DNA of 64,000 nucleotides from Pseudoduganella flava (GTDB taxonomy: Bacteria; Pseudomonadota; Gammaproteobacteria; Burkholderiales; Burkholderiaceae_D). The position numbers were made by a program, and so were the translations under genes. The notes beneath the pieces were generated by a model. That model searched no databases and was not told the origin of the DNA. It saw nothing but the letters and a program-made list of their open reading frames with translations. The first letter of the stretch is position 1. Each line of letters begins with the position of its first letter. The stretch is taken from positions 62,001 to 126,000 of the forward strand of contig NZ_VLKW01000011.1 of assembly GCF_007830495.1 (NCBI RefSeq), read 5' to 3'. Shown here in pieces: positions 43,339 to 51,680 of this stretch.

Positions 43339-43422
43339 CGTCGTCACCCGATGCGTGGAAGGACGTTGCAGGCGCCGCGGCTCTTGCTTCCGGTCGGGCC
43401 AGGATCGCCCTGCAGGGAGTTG

Positions 43423-43836
43423 TCACCACCATCTATCGTAATACACCGCCGTCACGGTAAATGGACCAGGCAAGGGCCAAGCCAAATAAAACACATCGTA
43501 CAAGCTCAATACAACGAGCGTCAGGAGGCCGATGACGCAGCCGCCTGCGATCAGCGCGGCAGCGCACCGCCGCGCCGCCCGTCCCGGCAGGCGTTCCATC
43601 AGCTTGACGAGGTGGCGCGCGACCCAGCCGTACAGCAGCAGGTTGACGCCCAGCGGGACGAGGAACACTTCTGTTGCGAGCGACGCGGCCGGAAGCCGCG
43701 CGTGCCATGGCAACGGGAAGCCGGCATACGTCGTGTCGGCGCCGTCCAGGGCCAGCTCGTAGCGCAGCGAAACGAATGCCAGCAGCATCACCATTGCCGC
43801 GGCAAACGCGAGCGTCCTGAGTGGTTTCGGCATCAT
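43423..43836 (-). CDS. Small membrane protein, unknown
   Basis: The 137-residue protein has three predicted membrane helices (LAFAAAMVMLLAFVSL; SLATEVFLVPLGVNLLLYGW; AALIAGGCVIGLLTLVVLSL) joined by Arg-rich loops, and ends YDRWW. No family is recognised. It converges on the cysteine-rich exported protein gene 84 bases away. Composition is less GC-rich than the neighbouring genes. An alternative ATG one codon downstream is possible. Confidence 0.55.
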   Translation of the reverse strand: MMPKPLRTLAFAAAMVMLLAFVSLRYELALDGADTTYAGFPLPWHARLPAASLATEVFLVPLGVNLLLYGWVARHLVKLMERLPGRAARRCAAALIAGGCVIGLLTLVVLSLYDVFYLAWPLPGPFTVTAVYYDRWW

Positions 43837-43962
43837 CGAGGTCTCCTGACAGAGGCGATGCCGTCAACGGCGTGTCGCACGTGATGGCAATGCTCGCCGG
43901 CGGCGACGAGACCGTGCGCAGCGCGCGCTGGGCGGCCGGCGCATGCTCCCGTCATGCCGTCG

Positions 43963-44412
43963 CTACACATGGGCTCTCCGATCGAATTGCATTCTCGCTG
44001 CCTCCACCCGGCCGCTATTCTCGATCGCCCAGCGCGCCAGCACCTCCACGGGCCCCAGCACGTCCTGGCCCAGCTTCGTCAGCTCATAGTCCACCCGCGG
44101 CGGAATCGTCGGCGTCACGGTGCGCAGCACATAGCCATCCCGTTCCAGTCCCCGCAATGTGGACGTCAGCACCTTTTGCGAAATGGATCCGAGACTGCGT
44201 TTCAACTCGCTGAAACGCATCGTCCCCCGCGACAGCATCGCGATCGTCAGGATGGACCATTTGTCGCCGACGCGTGCCAGCACGTCGCCGACGGACTGGC
44301 ATGCATCGGCCGGAAGATCGGCGAAATCCGTCACGCATCGCGTGCCGGCGGTGACTTTGAGGTGACTTGGTTTCTTCAAGGTGCTTTCTTGTGCAAATGG
44401 TTGGTCACTCAT
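43963..44412 (-). CDS. HxlR family transcriptional regulator
   Basis: The 149-residue protein is a winged-helix HxlR regulator: ACQSVGDVLARVGDKWSIL opens the domain, RFSELKRSLGSISQKVLTST is the recognition region, and VLRTVTPTIPPRVDYELTKLG forms the wing. Two Cys residues (CVTDF and DACQS) could sense electrophiles or oxidants, as in YodB and HypR. It is divergent from an NAD-dependent reductase 75 bases away, which is the usual HxlR target type. The operator probably lies in the AT-rich intergenic stretch that includes AGTATCTCAGTTTCC. Confidence 0.88.
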   Translation of the reverse strand: MSDQPFAQESTLKKPSHLKVTAGTRCVTDFADLPADACQSVGDVLARVGDKWSILTIAMLSRGTMRFSELKRSLGSISQKVLTSTLRGLERDGYVLRTVTPTIPPRVDYELTKLGQDVLGPVEVLARWAIENSGRVEAARMQFDRRAHV

Positions 44413-44487
44413 AGTATCTCAGTTTCCAAAAGTAACCGCCATTTGGATGTCCCGGTGGCGGCATGCGACGAACCGATGGGAGGTGCA

Positions 44488-45528
44488 GTGATCGACGTGG
44501 AAAGCAAGGACTTGGTGCTGGTAACAGGGGGAACCGGCTATGTGGCGGGGTGGATGATCGCGGGGCTGCTGCGCAACGGATACCGGGTGCGCACGACGCT
44601 GCGCGATCCCGGCAAACAAGGCGCGGTGAAGAAGGCGGTCGAGGGTGCGGTGGGCGACACGGGCAATCGATTGACCTTTGCCACCGCCGATCTGCTGCGG
44701 GACGACGGCTGGACCGGAGCGGCCGATGGCTGCCGGTATGTGGTTCATGTCGCATCGCCGATGGGGCAGGGTGCGTCGCGGGGCACGGATCTCGTCGGTC
44801 CGGCACGCGATGGCACGCTGCGCGTGCTGCGGGCCGCCGCGGCCGCCGGTGTGGAACGCGTGGTGTGCACGTCGTCCGGCCTGGCGGCGCGAACACCCAC
44901 GGTGCCTGGCGAGCGGCAGCCGCTGGCGGACGAGAACACCTGGACCGATCCCGCGGAACCGGGCCTCGACGAGTACGCCCGCTCGAAAGTGCTTGCCGAG
45001 CGGGCCGCGTGGGACTTCATCCGCGGCGACAAGTCCGGCATGACGCTGACGACCGTGCTGCCCGGCCTGATCGTCGGCGCGGCGATGACGCGGCATGTTT
45101 CACCGTCGCTGGAGCTGGTGGCAAGGTTCATCACGGGGAAGGTGCCGGCAATCCCTCATGTCGGCTTTTCCATCACGGACGTGCACGATCTCGTCGACCT
45201 GCACATCCGGGCGATGAGCCACCCCGCGGCTGCGAACCAGCGGCTCATCGCCGCAGGCGATTTCCTGTGGTTTGCGGATATCGCGCAGGCGCTGCGCGAG
45301 GCGTTCCCGGACCGTGCACACGCTATCCCGAAACGGCGCTTGCCCGACTGGATCATGCGGGCGTCGGCCCTGTTCAGCGCGGAGGCGCGGTTCATGGTGC
45401 CGCTATTGGGCAAGCGGCGCGAGTTCGATACGGGGAGGACGGCGCAGCTGCTGCAATGGCGCCCGGCGCCATCGCGGGACGCGGTGATCCGGTGCGCACG
45501 CAGCCTAGTCGAGAACGGGATCGTGTAG
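44488..45528 (+). CDS. NAD(P)-dependent epimerase/dihydroflavonol-reductase-like protein
   Basis: The 346-residue protein is an extended SDR. VLVTGGTGYVAGWMIAGLL is the cofactor loop, VRTTLRDPGK suggests NADP, VVHVASPMG follows, and YARSK (in DEYARSKVLAERAAW) is the catalytic Tyr-Lys pair. This is the dihydroflavonol-4-reductase/aldehyde-reductase subgroup. A GTG at 44488 follows GGAGG by 4 bases; an ATG at 44476 in the same frame lacks a ribosome site. The divergent HxlR gene probably controls it in response to reactive aldehydes or quinones. Confidence 0.83.
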   Translation: MIDVESKDLVLVTGGTGYVAGWMIAGLLRNGYRVRTTLRDPGKQGAVKKAVEGAVGDTGNRLTFATADLLRDDGWTGAADGCRYVVHVASPMGQGASRGTDLVGPARDGTLRVLRAAAAAGVERVVCTSSGLAARTPTVPGERQPLADENTWTDPAEPGLDEYARSKVLAERAAWDFIRGDKSGMTLTTVLPGLIVGAAMTRHVSPSLELVARFITGKVPAIPHVGFSITDVHDLVDLHIRAMSHPAAANQRLIAAGDFLWFADIAQALREAFPDRAHAIPKRRLPDWIMRASALFSAEARFMVPLLGKRREFDTGRTAQLLQWRPAPSRDAVIRCARSLVENGIV

Positions 45529-45571
45529 CAGTCGACAGCTCGCCGCGCCCTGGCGGTGCGGGCGGCCGGCG

Positions 45572-47119
45572 TTACGCCGTCTGCATCTCCGCCACGGTGC
45601 GATGCTCGACACCGCTCGTGCGAATGATCCAGCTCTCCGGATATGCCTCGCTGGCAAAACGCGTGTGCTGCGGGATGCGCGCCAGCTTGTCCAGCTGCGC
45701 CTGCGGGCCCAGCGCCGTTTCCTTGCCCGTCACGGCGTCCAGCTGCCAGAAGCCGCCGTTGTGGTGGAACAGCAGCGGCAGCGCGGCGGCGATCGGTGCG
45801 GCCTGCATGCGGCGCAGCGGGTAGCCGGGGTGAGTGTCAGGTGCGAGCACGACGAAGCACTCGGCGCGCGCGCCGTCGTCGATGCGGTGCAGGATCACGC
45901 CGTGCGGCATCAGGGCCGTCACTTCCAGCACGACGATGCCCTTGATGTTGGCCGACAGTTCGATCTTCATGCCGAGGCGCAGCGCGACCGGCTTGTGCTT
46001 GCCGGGCCAGACGCCGTCCAGCAGCAGGCCGTAGCGCGACACGTCCTCGATCTCGAAGCCGTGCGCGCCGCGTCGGATCACGGCGTGGCGGCCGGACAGG
46101 CGGCGCGTCAGGCCCGCGGCATCGATGCCGTCCGGGCCGTAGTGCGACAGCAGCGCATGCGCTTCCGGGTCGACGATTTCCATCCGGCCGAACACGCATT
46201 CGTCCAGCGCGAACAGGCGGATGTGGCGCTGCGCGCCGGCCTCCGGTGCCGCGTTGACGAAGCTTGCGCTGCGGCTCGGGTGCGGGTGGGCAGGGCCCGT
46301 GTGCGGCATGTCGATCTCGATCAGGTCCTCGTCCCACGCGATCGTCGAGAAGCCCAGGTCCACCTTGCCCTGCGGCGCGCCCAGGTCCAGGTGGGCGATG
46401 CCGGCGTTGCGGGCGGTGACGTCGATGTCCATGCTGCCGCCGCCATGGCCGCTGCGGTCAGCGACCCTGGCGATCGACGCGTCGTCGGCCATGACGCGCA
46501 CGTTCTTGTGCGTCGACAGGAAGATGCGGTGGATTTCCGTCAGCGTCGCGTCCAGGCGCGGCACCAGGATCACGAACGTGCATTCCCATTTGCGCGCGGG
46601 CTGGCCGGGCACTTGCGACAGGACTTCCGTGTGGATCTGGTATTGGCCGTGCTCGCGGTCGCGCGACGAGAATTCGACGAACACGGGACGCCAGTCGCCG
46701 TCCACGGAGCGGACGAACTGCTGGCGCGACGCGCCGTTCGGGATCAGTTCCGACGACAGCTTGATGGCCAGCTGCGGCGCGCACTGTTCGGGCATGCCGC
46801 GCAATTCTATCTTCAGCGTCTGGCGGCCGCCGGCGGCGCGCGGGTCGAAGCCGCTGATGTGCAGCTGCGGGCGTACGCGGATCGGCGTGGCGTAGTTGGC
46901 GACGGGAGCGGCTTCCTGCACGGCCGCGGGACCGGGCACGCGCGCGTTGCGCATGGAAGCCAGCAGTTCGTAGCTGGACTGCCCGGTGGCTTGCCCCGGC
47001 TGTGCCGCGTCCACCTCTGGCGTTGCCGCGGGCTGGCCATGGCCCGCCTCGCAGACGTGCCGACCCGGCGCGACCCAGTAGGTGCAGTGCGGGTGTTCGG
47101 GGTTACGGCATGTATTCAT
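45572..47119 (-). CDS. FHA-domain protein with N-terminal zinc knuckle
   Basis: The 515-residue protein starts with a short Cys/His cluster (CRNPEHPHCTYWVAPGRHVC), likely a zinc knuckle, followed by a Pro/Ala linker, an Ig-like beta region (about 90-240) and an FHA domain (about 300-410) with CVFGRMEIVD, LSGRHAVIRRGAHGFEIEDV and the following SRYGLLLDG, matching the Gly-Arg, Ser-x-x-His and Asn/Tyr-Gly positions that read phosphothreonine. A Trp-containing C-terminal part remains unassigned. It ends the minus-strand run with the kinase and the SEDS protein and is a likely reader of kinase output. No clear ribosome site is seen. Confidence 0.75.
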   Translation of the reverse strand: MNTCRNPEHPHCTYWVAPGRHVCEAGHGQPAATPEVDAAQPGQATGQSSYELLASMRNARVPGPAAVQEAAPVANYATPIRVRPQLHISGFDPRAAGGRQTLKIELRGMPEQCAPQLAIKLSSELIPNGASRQQFVRSVDGDWRPVFVEFSSRDREHGQYQIHTEVLSQVPGQPARKWECTFVILVPRLDATLTEIHRIFLSTHKNVRVMADDASIARVADRSGHGGGSMDIDVTARNAGIAHLDLGAPQGKVDLGFSTIAWDEDLIEIDMPHTGPAHPHPSRSASFVNAAPEAGAQRHIRLFALDECVFGRMEIVDPEAHALLSHYGPDGIDAAGLTRRLSGRHAVIRRGAHGFEIEDVSRYGLLLDGVWPGKHKPVALRLGMKIELSANIKGIVVLEVTALMPHGVILHRIDDGARAECFVVLAPDTHPGYPLRRMQAAPIAAALPLLFHHNGGFWQLDAVTGKETALGPQAQLDKLARIPQHTRFASEAYPESWIIRTSGVEHRTVAEMQTA

Positions 47120-47267
47120 GGGAGGCCACGGACGAGATAAGCAAGACTTTACGCGCTTTTCCCTGCCGTTGGCAACTCGGCGTTGCCCGAAACAGCACTG
47201 CTTTTCTGCCCGTATTCTCCGGCGGCCGCCTGCCGATGTCGAACCCTTAATCTTGTCTAGATGGCCA

Positions 47268-47762
47268 TCATCGTTCCGCGGCGGCGCGCAGCCACAGGCT
47301 GCTGGCCCAGCCCAGCGCCGGGCCGGCCCCGCCGTCATAGCGGATCTGCCACCAATCGCCCTGGCGCTGGCCGGTCGGCGTCACGTAGGCACCCGCCGGT
47401 ACGACGCTCAAGCGCGCCGCCGCGACGCCCGCACCGTCGCGTACATTCAGGTCGCGGTGCACGCGATAGCGCTGGCCCGGCCGCGGCAGCTCGGCGGCGA
47501 TGTGTTGCGCCGGCACGTCACCTTGCATCATGCTGCCGTTGGTCAGCGCGCTGGAAAAGGGCAGCGGCGCGGCCGCCGCGAAGTACAGCAGCAGAGCACC
47601 GCACGCCCACGTGCCGCCGCCGACGATGACGAGGCCGCGTGCGGTCGGGCGGCGCCACCAGTGCGCCGGCGTCAGGAACGACGCGAGCACCAGCGTCATC
47701 GCCAGGCCGATCAGGTAGGCGAGGGCGCCGCCGTATTGCGTGATCATCGGCGTCTCCATCAC
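47268..47762 (-). CDS. Membrane protein with SH3-like domain
   Basis: The 164-residue protein has two membrane helices (GGALAYLIGLAMTLVLASFL and ARGLVIVGGGTWACGALLL) and a bacterial SH3-type domain at the C-terminus (HRDLNVRDGAGVAAARLSVV, then GDWWQIRYDGG and ALGWASSLWL). SH3 domains of this kind bind cell-wall peptides in the periplasm. The ATG overlaps the stop of the FhaA-like gene (ATGA). Its place between two FHA genes of the SEDS-kinase run fits a link between wall state and signalling. Confidence 0.7.
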   Translation of the reverse strand: MMETPMITQYGGALAYLIGLAMTLVLASFLTPAHWWRRPTARGLVIVGGGTWACGALLLYFAAAAPLPFSSALTNGSMMQGDVPAQHIAAELPRPGQRYRVHRDLNVRDGAGVAAARLSVVPAGAYVTPTGQRQGDWWQIRYDGGAGPALGWASSLWLRAAAER

Positions 47763-49288
47763 GCGTCGAAGCGCAGCACGTAGTGGCCGGCGACGATGTG
47801 GTGGCCCGGCGGCAGCACGAACGGTTTATCCTCATCGAGCGCGCCGCCGATCGTGCCGATAAAGCGCAGCTGGGCATCGAGGTGGTACAGCGCCTGCGTG
47901 GCGGACTGCCGGGTCACGGTCAGCCCCTGCGCGCTGGCTTCGAACGCGAACGCGGTGCGCGACAGGCCGATGCGGTCCGGGCTGGCCGGCACCGTCGCAT
48001 CGTCGCGGCCCAGCAGGCGCGGCACGTCCAGCACGCGCAACGTCGCCAGCGCCGCGCTGCCGCGCCCGAAGCTGCCCTGCGTGACGGGCGCCGCGATGGG
48101 CACCGGCAGCATCACCAATGCCGCGTAGCGTTCCGCCATCTGGGGCGGCACTTGCGCGAGCTTGATGCTGCGCTCACCGGCAGGTGCGAACGCGGCGGGG
48201 ACGTCGATGCGTTCGCGGCCCGCGGGTGTCACGGCGTGCAGCGTGTCGTCCGCCTCCACGACGAACGTCAGCGCGGCGTCACCGGCGGCGGACAGCGTCA
48301 GCGTCTGGTCGAACGGTACGGACAGCGACGTCGCGCCGGTGCTGCGGTAGCGGGACAGGCGCGGCAGCGCGATCGCGGCCAGCGTCATGCGCTGGCGCGC
48401 GCCCGGTGCGAACGTGGCGTCGCTGCCTTCGGGCCGGAAGGCCGGCCGGCTTGGGGCCAGCGGCACGGCCGTCGCTTCGTCCGGCGCGATGGCCGGGACA
48501 TGCGCGGCGGGCCGGGCGGCGCGCGGCTGCCAGACGGCCGGCGGCGCGGGCATCGCGGCAGGCGCCGGGGGGGCCTTCGCAGCGCTGCCGCTGCGCGCCA
48601 CCTTCAGCAGCAGCCGCTTGCCCTGCGGGTCGTGCTTGCGCGTGATGACGTAATAGCCGAGCCGCTCGTCGAGCCGGCAATCGAGTGCATCCTTCGGCCG
48701 CACCTGCAGCACCGGCTGCGCGTCGGGCCCTTCGTTGATGAGTAATAGCGTGCCGTGCGAACCGAACGGCCAGAACGGCGCCGTGCTCTCGTCGATGACG
48801 GCCAGCCGCTGGTTCGGGTAGACGGGGCAGACGGGCTTCCACACGGCCGAGTCGGACGACGCGCTGACGTGGAACAGCACCTTCTCGTCCGGCGCCGGAA
48901 GGTACACGGCATGGCCGAAGCGCACTTCGATCTCGCCCGGCTGCAGGTCGTCCGCGCCGGTGACGTGGTAGCGCACCTGGTCGGCGCCCAGCAGGTCGCC
49001 GAAGTCCTTCTGGTGCAGCGTGGCCAGCGTGTCGGCCAGCTCGCGGGCGCGGTTGCCGCGCGTGAGGTGGTAATCGTCGTCGACGTCTTCCTGCGGCAGG
49101 CGCAACGTCACGTGGGCGAAGCAGCGCGTGGCGGCGCGGCCGCGGTGTTCGCGCGGGCAGCGTTCCAGCAGGTCGCGCAGTAGCGGGCGGCGCGCGAACA
49201 GCGCCAGCCCGGGCGCCTGCCAGATCGCCTCGGCGTTGAAGACGTCGGGAATCCGGCCCAGGACTTCGTGTTGGACATAGATCGGCAT
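47759..49288 (-). CDS. FhaA-like protein: DUF3662-like N-terminus and degenerate FHA
   Basis: The 509-residue protein is soluble. Its N-terminal 130 residues (FAHVTLRLPQEDVDD, ARELADTLATLHQKDFGDLL, ADDLQPGEIEVRFG) resemble by pattern the DUF3662 domain that opens actinobacterial FhaA. A beta-rich middle and an Ala/Pro linker follow. The C-terminal 100 residues look like an FHA fold (LLGRDDATVPASPDRIGLSR, QALYHLDAQLRF) but the Ser-x-x-His position is altered, so phosphothreonine binding may be lost. It lies 13 bases after the SEDS gene. Both assignments are remote. Confidence 0.55.
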   Translation of the reverse strand: MPIYVQHEVLGRIPDVFNAEAIWQAPGLALFARRPLLRDLLERCPREHRGRAATRCFAHVTLRLPQEDVDDDYHLTRGNRARELADTLATLHQKDFGDLLGADQVRYHVTGADDLQPGEIEVRFGHAVYLPAPDEKVLFHVSASSDSAVWKPVCPVYPNQRLAVIDESTAPFWPFGSHGTLLLINEGPDAQPVLQVRPKDALDCRLDERLGYYVITRKHDPQGKRLLLKVARSGSAAKAPPAPAAMPAPPAVWQPRAARPAAHVPAIAPDEATAVPLAPSRPAFRPEGSDATFAPGARQRMTLAAIALPRLSRYRSTGATSLSVPFDQTLTLSAAGDAALTFVVEADDTLHAVTPAGRERIDVPAAFAPAGERSIKLAQVPPQMAERYAALVMLPVPIAAPVTQGSFGRGSAALATLRVLDVPRLLGRDDATVPASPDRIGLSRTAFAFEASAQGLTVTRQSATQALYHLDAQLRFIGTIGGALDEDKPFVLPPGHHIVAGHYVLRFDA

Positions 49289-49301
49289 GGCTTACTCCGG
49301 G

Positions 49302-51680
49302 TTATTCGTGCGTTGGATCGGGCTGCGTGGCAGCGGCGTGGATGCCTAGCAGGGGGAGGAGGAAAAACAGCAAGTGGCTGCCGCCGGCGGAAAGAAAACT
49401 CATCGGCTGGCCCATCACGGGCAGGATCGCCAGATTGGTCCCCCACGACAGCAGCAGGTGGCCGGCCACGAACGCCGCGCCGCCGCACAGCGTGAACGCC
49501 TGCAGCCGCAGCAGCCACGCGTGGCGGAAACCGCGTGCTTCCGCACCGGCCCGGGCGCGGCCCACCGCTGCGTGGACGAGGCCCGCGACCAGCGCCGCTT
49601 GCGCAGCCCACAGCACCAGCGCCGCCGCCAGGCCATGCCGGTGCAGCAGGAAGGACGGCGCGAAATCGTCCTGCACGGCCGGCAGCGCCATCACGCCGCC
49701 GCCGGCCTGGCCCAGCGACACCACGCCGAGCAGGCCGTCGGCACCGAGCCAGCCGCCGGCCGCGATCGCGGCGGCACCTTGCTGCAATTGCTGGCCCGTG
49801 TGCGGATGGCGCGCCGGCTCCAGCCAGACCTGGAAGCGGTCGGCATAGAACGACGACGGCAAGCCGTCCGGCCCCGCCTCGCGCAGCGCGGCCACGCCGG
49901 CAATGCCCGCCAGCGCGACACTTGCCAGCAGCGCGGCGGCCAGCCAGCGCCGCGCGGCGAGGGCGTAGGCAAAGGCCATCGCACCGGTCCACAGCGCCAG
50001 CAGGATCAGCGGCGAGTAATCGTCCACCTGCACCAGCGCCGCGCCCAGCAGCGCGAGGAACAGCAGTGCCGGCGCGATCAGCCGCAGCCAGCGTGCGCCA
50101 TGGCCCGGCTGCTCGCGATGGTCGGCGCGCCAGCCCATCCGCAGCGCCAGGCAGTGCGCCGTCAGCAATGTCAACACGAGCTTGGCCGGTTCGACGGGCT
50201 GCATGTCGAACACGCCCGTCTCGTCGCCCCACAGCACCTGGGCGGCCAGCAACAGCAGCGCGCAGCCGGCCGCCCCAAGCAGCAGCCATTCGATGCGGCG
50301 TTGGGATGCCAGCACGCCGGCACCATACTGCCGCCACAACGCGATCGCGCCGCTGCCTGCCGCCAGCAGTGCCGCCGTTTTGCGGTAATAGCGCAGCCAG
50401 TCCGTGTCGAGGCCACCGAGCCCCAGGTCGAGTTGGCACAGCAGGCCGGCCGCGATCAGCAGCAGCGCGGCACCGGCGCCGGCCGAGACGCGCCCCGGCT
50501 GCACGAGCCACGTGCCGATCGCCGCTGCGGCCAGCAACAGCGCGCAGCCCGCCGATGGCGGATCGCCGCCGCGTTGGGCCAACAGTGCGGCGGTGCCAGC
50601 CAGCAGCACCGCGGCGGCGGCCGGGCCGCGCAGCAGGCCTGCCAGCGGAGCAATGCGGGAATGCAGGCGGGAGCGCAAGCGGCGCTCTTCCCGCAGGTCG
50701 TGGACGGGATGCAGGATATTGCCGCGCCGCCGGCCGGGCCGCGGCGCAAGGCGCGCAATGGCGCCCAGGAGCACCGCCGCGAGCACGGTCAGCGTCCACG
50801 TGAACGGACTGCCTTGCCACAGCGTGCGCTGGCGCCAGTCCCACGCGACCTGCGGGGGCAGCTTGTTTTCCGGTACGGCGTACAGCGCGATGCGGCGCGC
50901 CGGTGTCAACGTCAGCGCGCCGCCGTCGACGGCCACGCCATAGCGCGTGCGGCCCAAGGTCAGCGCCTGCACGCCGGCCAGCGGGCGCTCGTCGTCGCGC
51001 AGGTTGGCGCCGCCGGCCAGCACGGGCACGGCGCTCCCTGGCGCGGCGGTCAGCTGCAGCCCGGCGGCGCCGCGGGTTACCTGCGCGCTGCCGGCATCGA
51101 CATCGGCCAGGCCGATGCGATTGCCGCAATGGAGGTTGCCACCAAAGACGAGCGGCCGGGCGATCGTCAACGCTGGCGGAACAATGCGGTTCCACAGCGC
51201 GGCAACCGTGGCGGCCAGCGGGGCATCCGGGCAGGATGGCTGTGCAACGCCGTCGCGATGGACGGTCGCGCCGTCGTAGCGCCACTGCGCGCGGCCATCC
51301 GTGAATGCGATCGTGCGGTCGTCCGCCTGCCGCACGGTGAAGGCCTGTGCGCCGATGCGGAAGGTGCGCAGCGATGCGACGGGCACGGTGCCAGGCCGGA
51401 CCTCGCTGCCGTCGCGCCGCAGCAAGGGCGGGCGGCCGGCACCGGTAGCACGCAACGTCCAGCCGCCATCCGGACGGCGACCCAGCACGACGCGGCTGGC
51501 ATCGGCCTGCACGGCCGCCAGCTCGGCGCCGCCCAGCGTGACCGACGCACCGGGCGTGAGCCGGACCGCGATCGACGCGGGCAGCCACATCGCCGGGGCG
51601 CGCAGCAGCGCAAACAGCTGCAGCCCGAACAACGCGGCCAGCAGGGGCACCAGCAGGGGCACCAGCGGGCGGCGGCTCAT
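49302..51680 (-). CDS. SEDS (RodA/FtsW) protein with large N-terminal extension
   Basis: The 792-residue protein has one N-terminal membrane helix, an about 280-residue beta-rich region with FHA-like segments (ASVTLGGAELAAVQADAS, RRDGSEVRPGTVPV), another helix, then a ten-helix SEDS core (from about residue 390). VEPAKLVLTLLTAH matches the conserved PxExxK region; PAVQDDFAPSFLLHRHG contains the catalytic-type Asp of PEAHTDF in FtsW; MGQPMSFLSAGGSHLLFF matches GLPLPFLSYGGSS. It would polymerise glycan strands from lipid II. RodA is about 370 residues, so the extension is unusual. Its ATG overlaps the kinase stop (ATGA). Confidence 0.8.
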   Translation of the reverse strand: MSRRPLVPLLVPLLAALFGLQLFALLRAPAMWLPASIAVRLTPGASVTLGGAELAAVQADASRVVLGRRPDGGWTLRATGAGRPPLLRRDGSEVRPGTVPVASLRTFRIGAQAFTVRQADDRTIAFTDGRAQWRYDGATVHRDGVAQPSCPDAPLAATVAALWNRIVPPALTIARPLVFGGNLHCGNRIGLADVDAGSAQVTRGAAGLQLTAAPGSAVPVLAGGANLRDDERPLAGVQALTLGRTRYGVAVDGGALTLTPARRIALYAVPENKLPPQVAWDWRQRTLWQGSPFTWTLTVLAAVLLGAIARLAPRPGRRRGNILHPVHDLREERRLRSRLHSRIAPLAGLLRGPAAAAVLLAGTAALLAQRGGDPPSAGCALLLAAAAIGTWLVQPGRVSAGAGAALLLIAAGLLCQLDLGLGGLDTDWLRYYRKTAALLAAGSGAIALWRQYGAGVLASQRRIEWLLLGAAGCALLLLAAQVLWGDETGVFDMQPVEPAKLVLTLLTAHCLALRMGWRADHREQPGHGARWLRLIAPALLFLALLGAALVQVDDYSPLILLALWTGAMAFAYALAARRWLAAALLASVALAGIAGVAALREAGPDGLPSSFYADRFQVWLEPARHPHTGQQLQQGAAAIAAGGWLGADGLLGVVSLGQAGGGVMALPAVQDDFAPSFLLHRHGLAAALVLWAAQAALVAGLVHAAVGRARAGAEARGFRHAWLLRLQAFTLCGGAAFVAGHLLLSWGTNLAILPVMGQPMSFLSAGGSHLLFFLLPLLGIHAAATQPDPTHE

